Positions 19,501-28,130 of a stretch of DNA of 64,000 bases are shown here, one piece after another. The stretch's first letter is position 1; each line of letters opens with the position of its first letter. Under the pieces are notes generated by a model. That model saw only the letters and a program-made list of their open reading frames with translations. It had not been told where the DNA came from and made no database searches. The translations under genes were made by a program, and so were the position numbers. The DNA comes from DATIXJ01 sp963714795 (lineage in GTDB: Bacteria; Bacteroidota; Ignavibacteria; UBA10030; SZUA-254): NCBI GenBank assembly GCA_963714795.1, contig CAVQPS010000006.1, positions 615,788 through 679,787 on the forward strand, in the 5' to 3' direction.

Positions 19501-19846
19501 TTCCAACCCAAACGACGGACGGATTTACCGGATCGATTGAAACAGTTCCGATGGAATAGGAACCCTGATCGTCAAAAATCGGAGTCCATGATGTGCCGCA
19601 GTTGGTTGTTTTCCACACACCGCCGGAAGCCGCTGCAACATACCATGTGCTGTTGTCGGATGGATTAACCGCGATGGAAGAAATTCTTCCTGAAGTAAAT
19701 GCCGGACCGATAGAACGGAATTTCAATCCGTTAAACATCTCGGAAGAAAAATCTTCTGGCGGTTTGGATTCTTTTTGCCGGGAGAATCCGGAATTTGAAA
19801 TCAAGGCAAGAGAAACAACTAGAAGAAAAACAAAAAAAAGTTTCAT
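16568..19846 (-). CDS. Sortilin/VPS10-like multi-propeller protein (three frameshifts)
   Basis: The restored product is about 1,091 residues, the normal length for this secreted family. It has a signal peptide (KLFFVFLLVVSLALISNSGFS), then many BNR/sortilin-type repeats with Asp-box style motifs such as STDAGATWNKV, TTDAGKTWKNI and RSDDRGDTWKAV. A helical C-terminal region ends PWTPGRLPHWKQE. The frame breaks near 17998 (one surplus base; joins SRLL to TSQHDAHTVYASF), near 16880 (joins AALN to IEKKDNEILRVLRG) and near 16660 (joins RSLI to DVDLKELEKG). Removing one base at each restores one reading frame, and coding is lost beyond the stop at 16568. Role unknown; propellers of this kind bind glycans or peptides. 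Confidence 0.75.
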
Positions 19847-19928
19847 GGGAGTGACCTTTACAAGTTTAGATTATTGGAAAAATTAAATCTTAACATTTTT
19901 CAATAAAAATATCGGTTGGTTTTTTTAC

Positions 19929-20507
19929 CTAGTGATTATTGAAAATCACTTTATCTGTGAAGAAACCATAGGATTTAACAAGTTCTTTAAAATCGAAATA
20001 TGAGTTCTTAAACTGAGCTTCTGTTCTCGCGCTAAGGACAAGGATAACAACAACTTTTGATTCATCTATGTAAGCCACAGCATCGTAATTTGAATAGAAA
20101 AAAGTTTTGACGATTGCCTGCTTATTATTACCCAATACTATTGCGGAAGAATCTCTTATCTTCACTGATGAGTCTCTCTCCTTGAATTGTGAGATATCAT
20201 AAGCAATTGCTTTTTCGAAAGTATTGTAAGTTTCTTCTTCCTTATCCATCACATTGGCATACATAACCACGGATGAGTTTTGCCAACTACCTCCTATGGG
20301 ATAAAATACAGCTTGTGATCCTTGTGAAACTCCGGCTGAGTTATCCAACACCCAACCCTTTGGGGGATCGAGAAAGAATGCATGATTCTTCCCATAGATC
20401 ATACCAGATTGAAGAGCTGTCGAGTCTTGGCCAATCGTTGTCCGAGGTGATTGAGACCAAACCAACTGAGATATAAAAATAGTTGAAAGGATCAATTTAT
20501 AAGTCAT
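19929..20507 (-). CDS. Exported hypothetical protein
   Basis: A 192-residue protein with a signal peptide (YKLILSTIFISQLVWSQ) and no recognisable catalytic motif. The mature part mixes strands and helices, with FFLDPPKGWVLDNSAG, FKERDSSVKIRDSS and YVDESKVVVILVLSA-like segments, resembling small lipid- or surface-associated domains of unknown role. Base composition is more AT-rich than in its neighbours. It stands alone between the sortilin-like gene and pyrB, with no obvious operon partner. I do not recognise the family. Confidence 0.55.
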   Translation of the reverse strand: MTYKLILSTIFISQLVWSQSPRTTIGQDSTALQSGMIYGKNHAFFLDPPKGWVLDNSAGVSQGSQAVFYPIGGSWQNSSVVMYANVMDKEEETYNTFEKAIAYDISQFKERDSSVKIRDSSAIVLGNNKQAIVKTFFYSNYDAVAYIDESKVVVILVLSARTEAQFKNSYFDFKELVKSYGFFTDKVIFNNH

Positions 20508-20649
20508 TGGTACACCTTTTTGCTGTACACCTCAATACTGTTTGCTATCAACTTTTATAGAAACAACCGCTCAAAAATAAGCAGAATATAGACAAGTATC
20601 AAGAATTAAAAGCGATAAGAACAGGAAAGAAATGTGAAAAAAACCTATT

Positions 20650-21570
20650 TTACGACAGCATCAATGCCAGCAAAGCCATCCGAATCAGGACGCCGTTACG
20701 CGTTTGCTGAAAATAGGTTGCACGTGGATCGTTGTCGATTGATGGGGAAATTTCATTCAATCTCGGCAAGGGATGCATGATGAGAGCATGTGGTGGAAGT
20801 TTCTGCACCATCTCTTTGTCGATAAAATATTGATTAAGAATGTCGGGTCGCTCACCACGGATTTTGACAAGCTCCGGTTCGATGCGGGTATTATACACAA
20901 CTTCCACTTCCGGAAGAACTTTTCGAAGGTCGTTTTCAATCGCAAACCAGACATTGTGCCGTGTAAGATAATCCAGAATATCCTGTTTGATCTGAAATGC
21001 AGCCGGAGCGACAAAATATAATTTCACACGCTCGAATTTTCCGAGAAGATAGGCAAGCGAGCGCACTGTTCTGCCGTCCGTCAGGTTGCCGACAAACGCA
21101 ACTTTCACACCTTCGATATGATTGACATTTTTATAAATCGTATACAAATCGAGAAGCGCCTGCGTCGGATGCTGGCCGCCTTTTCCATCACCGGCATTGA
21201 TGACGGGAACTGCCGACACCGCCGCTGCCCGTGCCGCACCGCCGATTTCATTATGCCGCAGAACGATGACATCGGCATAATTGTTGACGACGCGAATCGT
21301 ATCTTCCAGAGTTTCACCGGCAATGACGGAAGAAAATTCATTGGCTCGTTCAGTCGATAACACTTTTCCGCCAAGCCGGAACATCGCCGACTCGAACGAA
21401 AACCGCGTCCGTGTCGATGGTTCGTAAAACAGCGATGCCATTATTTTTTTCTGATAATCCTGCGTACCGCCGCGGGCAAGTATGCGATCCATCTGATCTG
21501 CCTCGTCGAATAATTCGACAAGCATCGGCAGAGTGAACTGCTGTGATTCAATGACGTGTGACAGTTTCAT
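20650..21570 (-). CDS. pyrB: Aspartate carbamoyltransferase catalytic chain
   Basis: Transfers a carbamoyl group from carbamoyl phosphate to aspartate, the first committed pyrimidine step. The 306-residue chain, the normal length, shows the carbamoyl-phosphate loop STRTRFSFE, the HPTQALLDLYT motif that marks ATCase rather than OTCase, and HPLPRLNEI with the aspartate-binding segment near the C-terminus. The reading frame is open further upstream, but MKLSHVIESQQF at 21570 is the natural start. It overlaps the end of the carbamate kinase gene by 23 bases. No pyrI regulatory-chain gene is next to it. In this context it may draw on carbamoyl phosphate from the catabolic cluster. Confidence 0.93.
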   Translation of the reverse strand: MKLSHVIESQQFTLPMLVELFDEADQMDRILARGGTQDYQKKIMASLFYEPSTRTRFSFESAMFRLGGKVLSTERANEFSSVIAGETLEDTIRVVNNYADVIVLRHNEIGGAARAAAVSAVPVINAGDGKGGQHPTQALLDLYTIYKNVNHIEGVKVAFVGNLTDGRTVRSLAYLLGKFERVKLYFVAPAAFQIKQDILDYLTRHNVWFAIENDLRKVLPEVEVVYNTRIEPELVKIRGERPDILNQYFIDKEMVQKLPPHALIMHPLPRLNEISPSIDNDPRATYFQQTRNGVLIRMALLALMLS

Positions 21571-22528
21571 GAATTTTCGACCAATGAATGTGAGTGCCTG
21601 CACGGCCATCGAGCGCCGCAGGAATATGTTCCGGATTCGTAATGATGACTTCTTCTCCGCCGGCTTCAAGAAATTCTATCGCCGCTTCAATTTTCGGCTT
21701 CATACTGCCTTCAAGAAAATGTCCTTCGGCAAGATGACGGCGTGCTTCTTCAATCGTAAGGTTATCGAGAACTTGCTGATCCGGTTTTTTGTAATTCAAA
21801 TAAACCCGTTCGACATCGGTAGAAATAATGAATCGCTCGATACCGAGTTCACTTGCCAATAACGCCGATGCGCGGTCTTTATCGATCACTGCTTCGACGC
21901 CGATAAACGAGCCTCCCTCTTCCACAACCGGAATTCCGCCGCCGCCCGCAGCAATGATGATTGCTCCGCTCCGGAGGTTTTCGCGAATTGTTTCCAGTTC
22001 GACGATCTTCCGCGGCTTCGGCGACGGAACGACGCGGCGATACCCGCGGGCGGCATCTTCAACGATATTCCATCCTAATTCAATTCGTTTTTTCTCTGCC
22101 GATTCTTTCGAATAAAACGGTCCGATCGGTTTTGTCGGTCTCTGAAACGCTTCATCGTTCCGGTCGACCACCACTTGCGTAATACAACTCATCACGGGAA
22201 TTTCGAGATTTCGTTTCCGCAAAGAATCCTGCAATGAACTTTGAAGAATATATCCGATTTCTCCTTGCGTCATTGCCACACACACATCGAGCGGTAACGA
22301 ATACGTTTGCGATGAGCCGGCTTCCGACCGCAATAATTGCGAACCGACCTGCGGTCCGTTGCCATGCGTGAGCACAATTTTAAATCCGCGGTCGGCTAAA
22401 ACTGCAATGCATTCAGCCGCGCACCGTGCATTCGCGAACTGTTCGGGAATTGTTCCTTTTTGTCCGGCACGAATGAGCGAATTCCCGCCGACGGCAATCA
22501 GAACAGATTTTATGAGATCATTTTCCAT
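21548..22528 (-). CDS. arcC: Carbamate kinase
   Basis: Makes ATP from carbamoyl phosphate and ADP (in the catabolic direction), releasing carbamate. The 326-residue protein belongs to the amino-acid kinase fold: AVGGNSLIRAG at the N-terminus, LTHGNGPQVGSQLLRSE, IIAAGGGGIPVVEE and the nucleotide-binding DKDRASALLASELG. It overlaps argF by 11 bases and pyrB by 23 bases, so the three are translated from one message. With the upstream YgeW-type transferase it would recover energy from carbamoylated breakdown products. Confidence 0.93.
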   Translation of the reverse strand: MENDLIKSVLIAVGGNSLIRAGQKGTIPEQFANARCAAECIAVLADRGFKIVLTHGNGPQVGSQLLRSEAGSSQTYSLPLDVCVAMTQGEIGYILQSSLQDSLRKRNLEIPVMSCITQVVVDRNDEAFQRPTKPIGPFYSKESAEKKRIELGWNIVEDAARGYRRVVPSPKPRKIVELETIRENLRSGAIIIAAGGGGIPVVEEGGSFIGVEAVIDKDRASALLASELGIERFIISTDVERVYLNYKKPDQQVLDNLTIEEARRHLAEGHFLEGSMKPKIEAAIEFLEAGGEEVIITNPEHIPAALDGRAGTHIHWSKIHETVTRH

Positions 22529-23441
22529 TGAGCAACATCAACAAAATTGCTTTTTGAGAATGAAGCCGGTTTTCCGCTTCATCGAATACGATCGAATGTG
22601 AAGAATCGATCACATCATCCGTAACTTCTTCGCCGCGGTGAGCCGGCAGACAATGCATGAACAGACATTGTTTCTTCGCATGCGACATCAGCTTCTTGTT
22701 CACCTGAAAATCTTTAAAGGCATTCAGGCGTTCTTCTTTTTCCGATTCCTGACCCATGCTCGTCCAGACATCGGTATAAATGACGTCGGCATTCTTCACT
22801 GCTTCATGCGGCAAATGATTGATATCGATTTGCGACCCATGTTTTTTTGCCGCAGTTGCTGCAAGTTTGAAGATTTTCGGGTCGGGAGCGAAACCGCGCG
22901 GCGTCGTGGCAATAAAATCCATCCCCACTTTTCCCGCCATCAGCATCAATGAATGGCAAACATTATTGCCGTCGCCGACGAAGACAAGTTTTTTCTTCTT
23001 GAATGTTCCCAGATGTTCCTGTATCGTCAGAAAATCTCCGACTGCCTGGCATGGATGTTCGAGATCGGTCAGGGCATTCACGACAGGAACCTTCTTCATC
23101 GATTTCGCAAGCTCGACGCATGTTGCATGAGCAAATGTCCGAACGACAACGCCCTGCACCCATCGTTCCAGATTTTTTGCAGTATCGTATACAGATTCGC
23201 GCTTGCCGAGACTGATATCTGCCTGCGTCAAATAGACCGCGTGTGCACCGAGTTGAGCCACGCCGACATCAAACGTCACATGTGTCCGGAGCGACTGCTT
23301 CTCGAAAATCATCGCCAGCGAAATCCCACGGAGACTTTGCGTATATTTCTCGGGAGATTTTTTTATCTTTTTTGCATCATCCAGTAACTGAAACAATTCA
23401 TCCGATGACCAATCATTAATACTTAGAAAATCTCGTTTCAT
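22518..23441 (-). CDS. argF: Ornithine carbamoyltransferase
   Basis: Exchanges the carbamoyl group between carbamoyl phosphate/ornithine and citrulline. The 307-residue protein has the carbamoyl-phosphate loop as SLRTHVTFDVG, which differs from the usual STRTRxSFE. It also has LEHPCQAVGDFLT (HPCQ marks OTCase), FVGDGNNVCHS, DVWTSMGQE and MHCLPAHRGEEVTDDVID with the catalytic Cys. It could serve arginine synthesis or, next to carbamate kinase, citrulline breakdown; no arginine deiminase gene is present here. Eleven-base overlap with arcC; 12 bases from the COG2403 gene upstream. Confidence 0.9.
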   Translation of the reverse strand: MKRDFLSINDWSSDELFQLLDDAKKIKKSPEKYTQSLRGISLAMIFEKQSLRTHVTFDVGVAQLGAHAVYLTQADISLGKRESVYDTAKNLERWVQGVVVRTFAHATCVELAKSMKKVPVVNALTDLEHPCQAVGDFLTIQEHLGTFKKKKLVFVGDGNNVCHSLMLMAGKVGMDFIATTPRGFAPDPKIFKLAATAAKKHGSQIDINHLPHEAVKNADVIYTDVWTSMGQESEKEERLNAFKDFQVNKKLMSHAKKQCLFMHCLPAHRGEEVTDDVIDSSHSIVFDEAENRLHSQKAILLMLLNGK

Positions 23442-23453
23442 GCCAATCTCCTG

Positions 23454-24779
23454 TTAATCGTGTTGATGGAAAAATTTCGTCAGCACATCCTGCAGATCCG
23501 GTTTGGTGATTTCGGCAAGATCGTATTGCACGCGAACCGTCGGTTTATTGATCTTGATGATCCGCCGCAGATCGATCGGCGTGCCGATGATAACGCTGTC
23601 GCATTCGACGCGGTTGATCGTTTCCTCGAGATCTTTCACCTGTTTTCCGCCATATCCCATTGCGGGCAACAGCGTACCGATCTTCGGATATTTACGAAAT
23701 GTTTCGGCAATCGAATTGATAACCCACGGGCGCGGATCGATAATCTGCGATGCACCGAACTTGCGGGCAGCAATAACGCCGGCGCCGTATGCCATCTCGC
23801 CGTGCGTCAATGTCGGACCATCTTCAACGACAAGCACGCGTTTATTTCTGATGACACTTTCATCGCTGACGCTGATCGGCGACGCGGCTTCGATAATTGT
23901 TGCATCCGGATTGACGGAATGAACATTATATCGAACGATATCGATATTTTCCCGTGCGGCGGATTCAACTTTATTGATGACGATGACGTCAGCAAGTAAA
24001 ATATTGGTCGAGCCGGGATAATATGATAACTCATGTCCGGGGCGATGAGGATCCGCAACGGTAATAGTCAAATCGGGTTGATAAAATGACAGATCATTAT
24101 TTCCGCCATCCCAGATAATGACATCGGCTTCTTTTTCCGCCTGACGCAGAATCGCTTCATAGTCAACGCCGGCATAAATAATTGTGCCGTTGACAATGTG
24201 CGGTTCATACTCTTCCATTTCTTCGACGGTGCATTCAAATTTTGTCAGATCGTCGAGCGTTTGGTACCGCTGAACTTTCTGTTTCACCAGATCGCCGTAC
24301 GGCATCGGATGTCGAATTGCGACGACTCTCTTACCCATCGCCCGGAGAAGTTCGCACACTTTCCGTGATGTCTGACTTTTCCCTGCACCGGTACGAACAG
24401 CAACAACGGCGATGACCGGAACACGGCTTTTCAACATTGTCGGGCGCGCACCGAGAACTTTAAAATGCGCTCCCGCGGCAACTGCCTTCGCCGCTTTCGT
24501 CATGATATAATTGAACGAGACGTCGGAATACGCGAACACCACTTCTTCCACGTCGTGTTTCTTTATCAACTGTTCCAATTCGGATTCCGGAAAAATCGGG
24601 ATGCCGTTCGGATATAATTTGCCGGCAAGTTCGGCAGGATATTTTCTTCCGTCGATATTCGGAATTTGTGTGGCAGTGAATGCAACGACATCATATAATT
24701 CATTGTCACGGTACACCGTATTAAAATTATGGAAATCTCTTCCTGCTGCACCCATGATGATCGTTCGGATACGTTTCAT
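23454..24779 (-). CDS. COG2403 P-loop protein, cyclic 2,3-diphosphoglycerate synthetase-like
   Basis: A 441-residue protein. The N-terminal domain (MKRIRTIIMGAAGRDFHNFN) looks Rossmann-like, with a DVVAFTATQIPNIDGRKYP segment. A central P-loop NTPase domain has VRTGAGKSQTSRKVCELL and later IVINKVESA (NKxE in the place of the GTPase NKxD motif). I recall this family as a predicted GTPase/cyclic 2,3-diphosphoglycerate synthetase homologue of unclear role in bacteria, often near carbamate kinase or carbamoyltransferase genes. That is memory, not shown here. It lies just upstream of argF, arcC and pyrB and so likely belongs to the same unit. Confidence 0.75.
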   Translation of the reverse strand: MKRIRTIIMGAAGRDFHNFNTVYRDNELYDVVAFTATQIPNIDGRKYPAELAGKLYPNGIPIFPESELEQLIKKHDVEEVVFAYSDVSFNYIMTKAAKAVAAGAHFKVLGARPTMLKSRVPVIAVVAVRTGAGKSQTSRKVCELLRAMGKRVVAIRHPMPYGDLVKQKVQRYQTLDDLTKFECTVEEMEEYEPHIVNGTIIYAGVDYEAILRQAEKEADVIIWDGGNNDLSFYQPDLTITVADPHRPGHELSYYPGSTNILLADVIVINKVESAARENIDIVRYNVHSVNPDATIIEAASPISVSDESVIRNKRVLVVEDGPTLTHGEMAYGAGVIAARKFGASQIIDPRPWVINSIAETFRKYPKIGTLLPAMGYGGKQVKDLEETINRVECDSVIIGTPIDLRRIIKINKPTVRVQYDLAEITKPDLQDVLTKFFHQHD

Positions 24780-25079
24780 ATTTTATCCTTTCAGATTTTT
24801 GAAGAGACAATTAAATGTCATGTGATGATGCAAAGCGGTTCAGAACATGATAAATCAGAGACAGAATGCCCTTTGCAATATTATTGCGTTTTCCCTAAAA
24901 TGCGCAAAATGTATGCCATCTGACCCGTTGTTAATTCTTCGGTTTAAATTCAAATAGGAATGATTCTTGATTTTCCGGAGGGATAATTTCTCACTTTTGA
25001 TGAGTTCTTCTCATGTTTGAAGAGCAAAATCCGATCGAAAAGTGACTGAGAAAATTCGGATCAAAAAGAGAGAAATTAT
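24780..25079. other. 300-base intergenic gap in the catabolic island
   Basis: No gene is seen. It separates mocA-like (25080) from the COG2403 gene (24779), both minus strand. Near 24990-25060 there is an interrupted inverted repeat (aatttctcactttt against aaaagtgactgagaaaatt) that could be a terminator, leader structure or promoter-adjacent operator. A transcript break and new promoter here is an inference. Confidence 0.4.
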
Positions 25080-25673
25080 TTACTGATTGAGTCTGAGAAT
25101 GTGCAGATCGTAATCGCGGGGAGTATCGATATTGATGACAATGCCATTTTCCTCCGTCATCATTTCGACAATATCATCCGGATGATTTCGAACAACCTCC
25201 CTCGCACCGACATCAATCGAAGCATTTTTTATTTCATCAAAAAATCTCGAAGGAAAAATCATCGGATGTCCCCGGCGACTTTCATAAACCGGGACAATAA
25301 TTTTTGATCTATTTTTTTGGAATGTTTGAACTAATTGAGAAAGAAGATTCCGGGAGATGAGCGGATGATCGACGGGACAAACCAGCACACCATCGCATGT
25401 TTCATGTTGAATGCTATTCAGTCCGGTAATGATGGATGAAAGTTGCCCGCCCCTCCAATTTTGATTGATGACGATCTTGCCGTTAAACCACTGAAGCGAT
25501 TGCTGAATTTTTTCGGCTTCGGCTCCCAGCACGATGGCGATATCCTGAATTCCTGCCGACAGGATTTCATCGACGATATGCTGTAAAAAAGTTTTCCCCC
25601 CGATGGTCAATAATCCTTTCGGACTTCCCATGCGGAACGAAGCTCCAGCCGAAAGAACAATAGCGGAGATCAT
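25080..25673 (-). CDS. MocA-like molybdenum cofactor nucleotidyltransferase
   Basis: A 197-residue nucleotidyltransferase of the GT-A/MobA fold. It has the N-terminal signature LSAGASFRMGSPKGLLTIGG (the LSAGxSxRMGxPK nucleotide loop), CPVDHPLISRNLLSQL with the metal-binding Asp, and GHPMIFPSRFF. MocA makes molybdopterin cytosine dinucleotide for xanthine-dehydrogenase-type enzymes, which fits its place just downstream of the xdh genes. It ends the main run of purine-cluster genes, 21 bases after ygeW. Which nucleotide it uses cannot be read from the sequence. Confidence 0.8.
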   Translation of the reverse strand: MISAIVLSAGASFRMGSPKGLLTIGGKTFLQHIVDEILSAGIQDIAIVLGAEAEKIQQSLQWFNGKIVINQNWRGGQLSSIITGLNSIQHETCDGVLVCPVDHPLISRNLLSQLVQTFQKNRSKIIVPVYESRRGHPMIFPSRFFDEIKNASIDVGAREVVRNHPDDIVEMMTEENGIVINIDTPRDYDLHILRLNQ

Positions 25674-25694
25674 ATAATAATCGACAAATTATTT

Positions 25695-26696
25695 TTACAT
25701 CGTCAATGCCATAACCGATTTACACGTGTGCAGTCGATTCTCCGCTTCCGGAAATACGCGGGATTGCGGACCATCGATAACGGCGTCGGTGACTTCATAA
25801 CCGCGATCGGCAGGCAGGCAATGCATGTAAATCGCATCTTTGTGCGCGAGTTTCATTTTCTTCTCGTCACAAATCCAATATTTGTACTTTTTGGAAATCT
25901 CCAGCGCTTCCTGCGGATTATGAAACAGCGATTCAATTCCCCACGATTTCGGATAAACGATATCGGCATCATTGAATGCGTCATCCATCGAATCGACAAT
26001 TTCGAATTTCGTTCCGTTTTCCTTTGCCGCTCGTTTGGCAAACTCGACTTCGCTGGTCATGAGTTTATATTCCGGCGGATGAGCCAGCACGACGTCAAGT
26101 CCGAATCGCGGCATCAGCGTAATCAATCCTTGCGGTACCGACATCGGTTTCGCATAACTGGGTGCGTATGCCCACGACACGGCAATTTTTTTACCGCGAA
26201 GATTTTTTCCGAATTCTTCACGGATCGTCATCAGGTCGGCAAGAGCTTGGAACGGATGATCGATATCGCATTGCATATTCAGGACAGGAACTTTGGCATT
26301 ATCCGCAACCTCACGCATGTAACTGTTCCCTTCGCCCGGGACCAGGTCATGCCTGATGGCAATAGCGTGACCATAACTTGAGAGAATGATTCCCATATCC
26401 TTCGGCGATTCACCGTGGGCAACCTGAGAAGTTTCCGCTGCGATAAAATGCGCGTGAGCGCCGAGCTGTGTTGCTCCTGCTTCGAACGAATTGCGCGTGC
26501 GTGTCGATTTATCGAAGAAAAAAAGGAAAACCGTTTTATCCGGCAGGTATCTGTGAGAAATTCCTTTCTTGAACAATTTTTTCAAGTCGCCTGCGGTTTT
26601 CAAGGCAAGCTCGATTTCTTTCACAGACCAATCTTTTGTTTCGATATAATCCTTGCCGCGAACTATATTAGATAATTTTGGAAGTTTCTGTGCCAT
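25695..26696 (-). CDS. ygeW: Knotted carbamoyltransferase, YgeW family
   Basis: A 333-residue carbamoyltransferase: carbamoyl-phosphate loop STRTRNSFEAGATQLG, HPFQALADLMT (not HPTQ or HPCQ), SWAYAPSYAKPMSVPQGL and MHCLPADRGYEVTDAVID. HCLPADRG with the AYAPSYAKP segment is typical of the YgeW group, whose members have a trefoil knot and an uncertain natural acceptor. They sit in clusters with ssnA, ygeY and xanthine dehydrogenase. In the direction of breakdown it would phosphorolyse a ureido compound to give carbamoyl phosphate for carbamate kinase. The direction is an inference. A 192-base AT-rich spacer separates it from ygeY. Confidence 0.9.
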   Translation of the reverse strand: MAQKLPKLSNIVRGKDYIETKDWSVKEIELALKTAGDLKKLFKKGISHRYLPDKTVFLFFFDKSTRTRNSFEAGATQLGAHAHFIAAETSQVAHGESPKDMGIILSSYGHAIAIRHDLVPGEGNSYMREVADNAKVPVLNMQCDIDHPFQALADLMTIREEFGKNLRGKKIAVSWAYAPSYAKPMSVPQGLITLMPRFGLDVVLAHPPEYKLMTSEVEFAKRAAKENGTKFEIVDSMDDAFNDADIVYPKSWGIESLFHNPQEALEISKKYKYWICDEKKMKLAHKDAIYMHCLPADRGYEVTDAVIDGPQSRVFPEAENRLHTCKSVMALTM

Positions 26697-26739
26697 TTCC
26701 AGCCTTTCTGTTTTCTATTTCTAAATCGGTGATTCTTTC

Positions 26740-26888
26740 CTGCTCATTTACAATTAGCAATTAACCGTTAATCAGTAAAAATTTTCCATTAATCATTTAT
26801 GAAAAAATTATGAATTGCAAATGATGAATGACCAATTGTGAATTATCAGTTATGAATTATCAATTAATAATTAACCATCAACAATTTA
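26740..26888. repeat. AT-rich low-complexity repeat tract
   Basis: Short near-repeats of 8-12 bases built on aatta/attaa recur in both orientations (caattagcaattaacc, aattatgaattg, tgaattatcaattaat), ending just inside the 3' edge of ygeY. There is no long open frame. It lies between ygeY and ygeW and could be a promoter region, a REP-like structure or simple-sequence expansion. Confidence 0.5.
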
Positions 26889-28088
26889 TCATTTTTTTGC
26901 ACCGATATACACTTGTGGAAACGCAGCATACCATGCCGACGCTTTGACCAAGTGTTCAACCGGGATTTGTTCCGTTGCCATGTGCGCATAAATTTCATTC
27001 CCCGGACCGAAACCAATGCACGGAATTTTGTGCATGCCCATGACCGCAACGCCGTTCGTGCTGAAAACCCAGCGACCGACCTGCGGTTTTTGTCCGAACA
27101 AATCCTCGAATGTTTTCACTCCGGCACCGAGTAACGGATGATTATCGGGCAACAGCCATGTCGGATAATATTTCTTCGTCGGATATGTTACGCCACGCCA
27201 GCTTGGAACGGCATAATCGAGAACGACCACTTCCGCTTCCGCTTTTTTCACACTCGGAAGATCCTGAATTTCTTTCACCGCAGATTCCAACGTATCAGTT
27301 GCGGCAAGCCGGCGATCAAGATGAATGGTGGATGAATCTGCAACAGCACACAGCGACGGTGATGTCGATCGAATTTCTGCAATCGTCACTGTCCCTTTTC
27401 CTAAGAACGGCTCACCTTTTAATCGTTCATTCAATTTCTCAATATCCTGAACGATCGGCGCCATTTTATAAACGGCATTCACACCGCGCTCCGGAGCGGA
27501 ACCGTGACAGGAAATTCCTTTTGTCCGTACTTCAATTTCCATTCTGCCGCGATGACCGCGGTACACAGCAAGATTCGTCGGCTCGGTAATGACGACAACT
27601 TCCGGACGAAGTTTATCTTCATTGATGATATATTGCCAGCAGAGTCCGTCACAATCTTCTTCCTGCACGCTTCCGACAATGTAGAGCGTATAATCATCTT
27701 CCAATCCGAGTTGCTTGATCAATTTGCCGCCATGAACGATCGAAGCAAGCGCTCCTTTCATATCGCAGGCACCGCGGCCGTAGATCGTCCCGTTCGTTTG
27801 CGCACCTTTGAACGGATCGATTGTCCAGTTTGCCGGATTGCCGACATCAACCGTATCAACATGTGCGTCCATAGCGATGATATGCTTTCCTTTGCCGATT
27901 CGTCCTAAAATATTTCCCATCGGATCGATCGTGACCTCATCGAATTTACATCGTTCCATTTCTTCTTTGATTCGATGAATTACTTGCTCTTCCTGTGAGC
28001 TTACCGATTTAATAGCGATCAGATCTCTTAAAAATTTTGCAACTTCCTTTTCATTGTTTTGTGCTGCTTTGACGATTTCATTTAACAT
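26889..28088 (-). CDS. ygeY: M20-family hydrolase, YgeY type
   Basis: A 399-residue zinc hydrolase of the M20 (ArgE/DapE/hydantoinase-like) fold. Motifs include MDAHVDTVDVGN (His, Asp ligands), YGRGACDMKGALA (bridging Asp), VGSVQEEDCDG (Glu pair), CHGSAPERGVNA, and GPGNEIYAHMATEQ with the last His. The dimerisation domain is at about 180-290. The best family match by memory is the YgeY hydrolase linked to the ssnA/ygeW/xdh cluster. Its substrate is unproven but expected to be an N-carbamoyl or ureido intermediate. It follows the PduT-like gene by 42 bases. Confidence 0.88.
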   Translation of the reverse strand: MLNEIVKAAQNNEKEVAKFLRDLIAIKSVSSQEEQVIHRIKEEMERCKFDEVTIDPMGNILGRIGKGKHIIAMDAHVDTVDVGNPANWTIDPFKGAQTNGTIYGRGACDMKGALASIVHGGKLIKQLGLEDDYTLYIVGSVQEEDCDGLCWQYIINEDKLRPEVVVITEPTNLAVYRGHRGRMEIEVRTKGISCHGSAPERGVNAVYKMAPIVQDIEKLNERLKGEPFLGKGTVTIAEIRSTSPSLCAVADSSTIHLDRRLAATDTLESAVKEIQDLPSVKKAEAEVVVLDYAVPSWRGVTYPTKKYYPTWLLPDNHPLLGAGVKTFEDLFGQKPQVGRWVFSTNGVAVMGMHKIPCIGFGPGNEIYAHMATEQIPVEHLVKASAWYAAFPQVYIGAKK

Positions 28089-28130
28089 GCTATTCTTTTC
28101 TTTCTATTGTGATACCGATATTCTCTCATC

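Noticed and set aside
21571..21669. N-terminal extension of pyrB by 33 codons
   Set aside because: It lies wholly within carbamate kinase and is basic and unlike ATCase; MKLSHVIES is the normal start.
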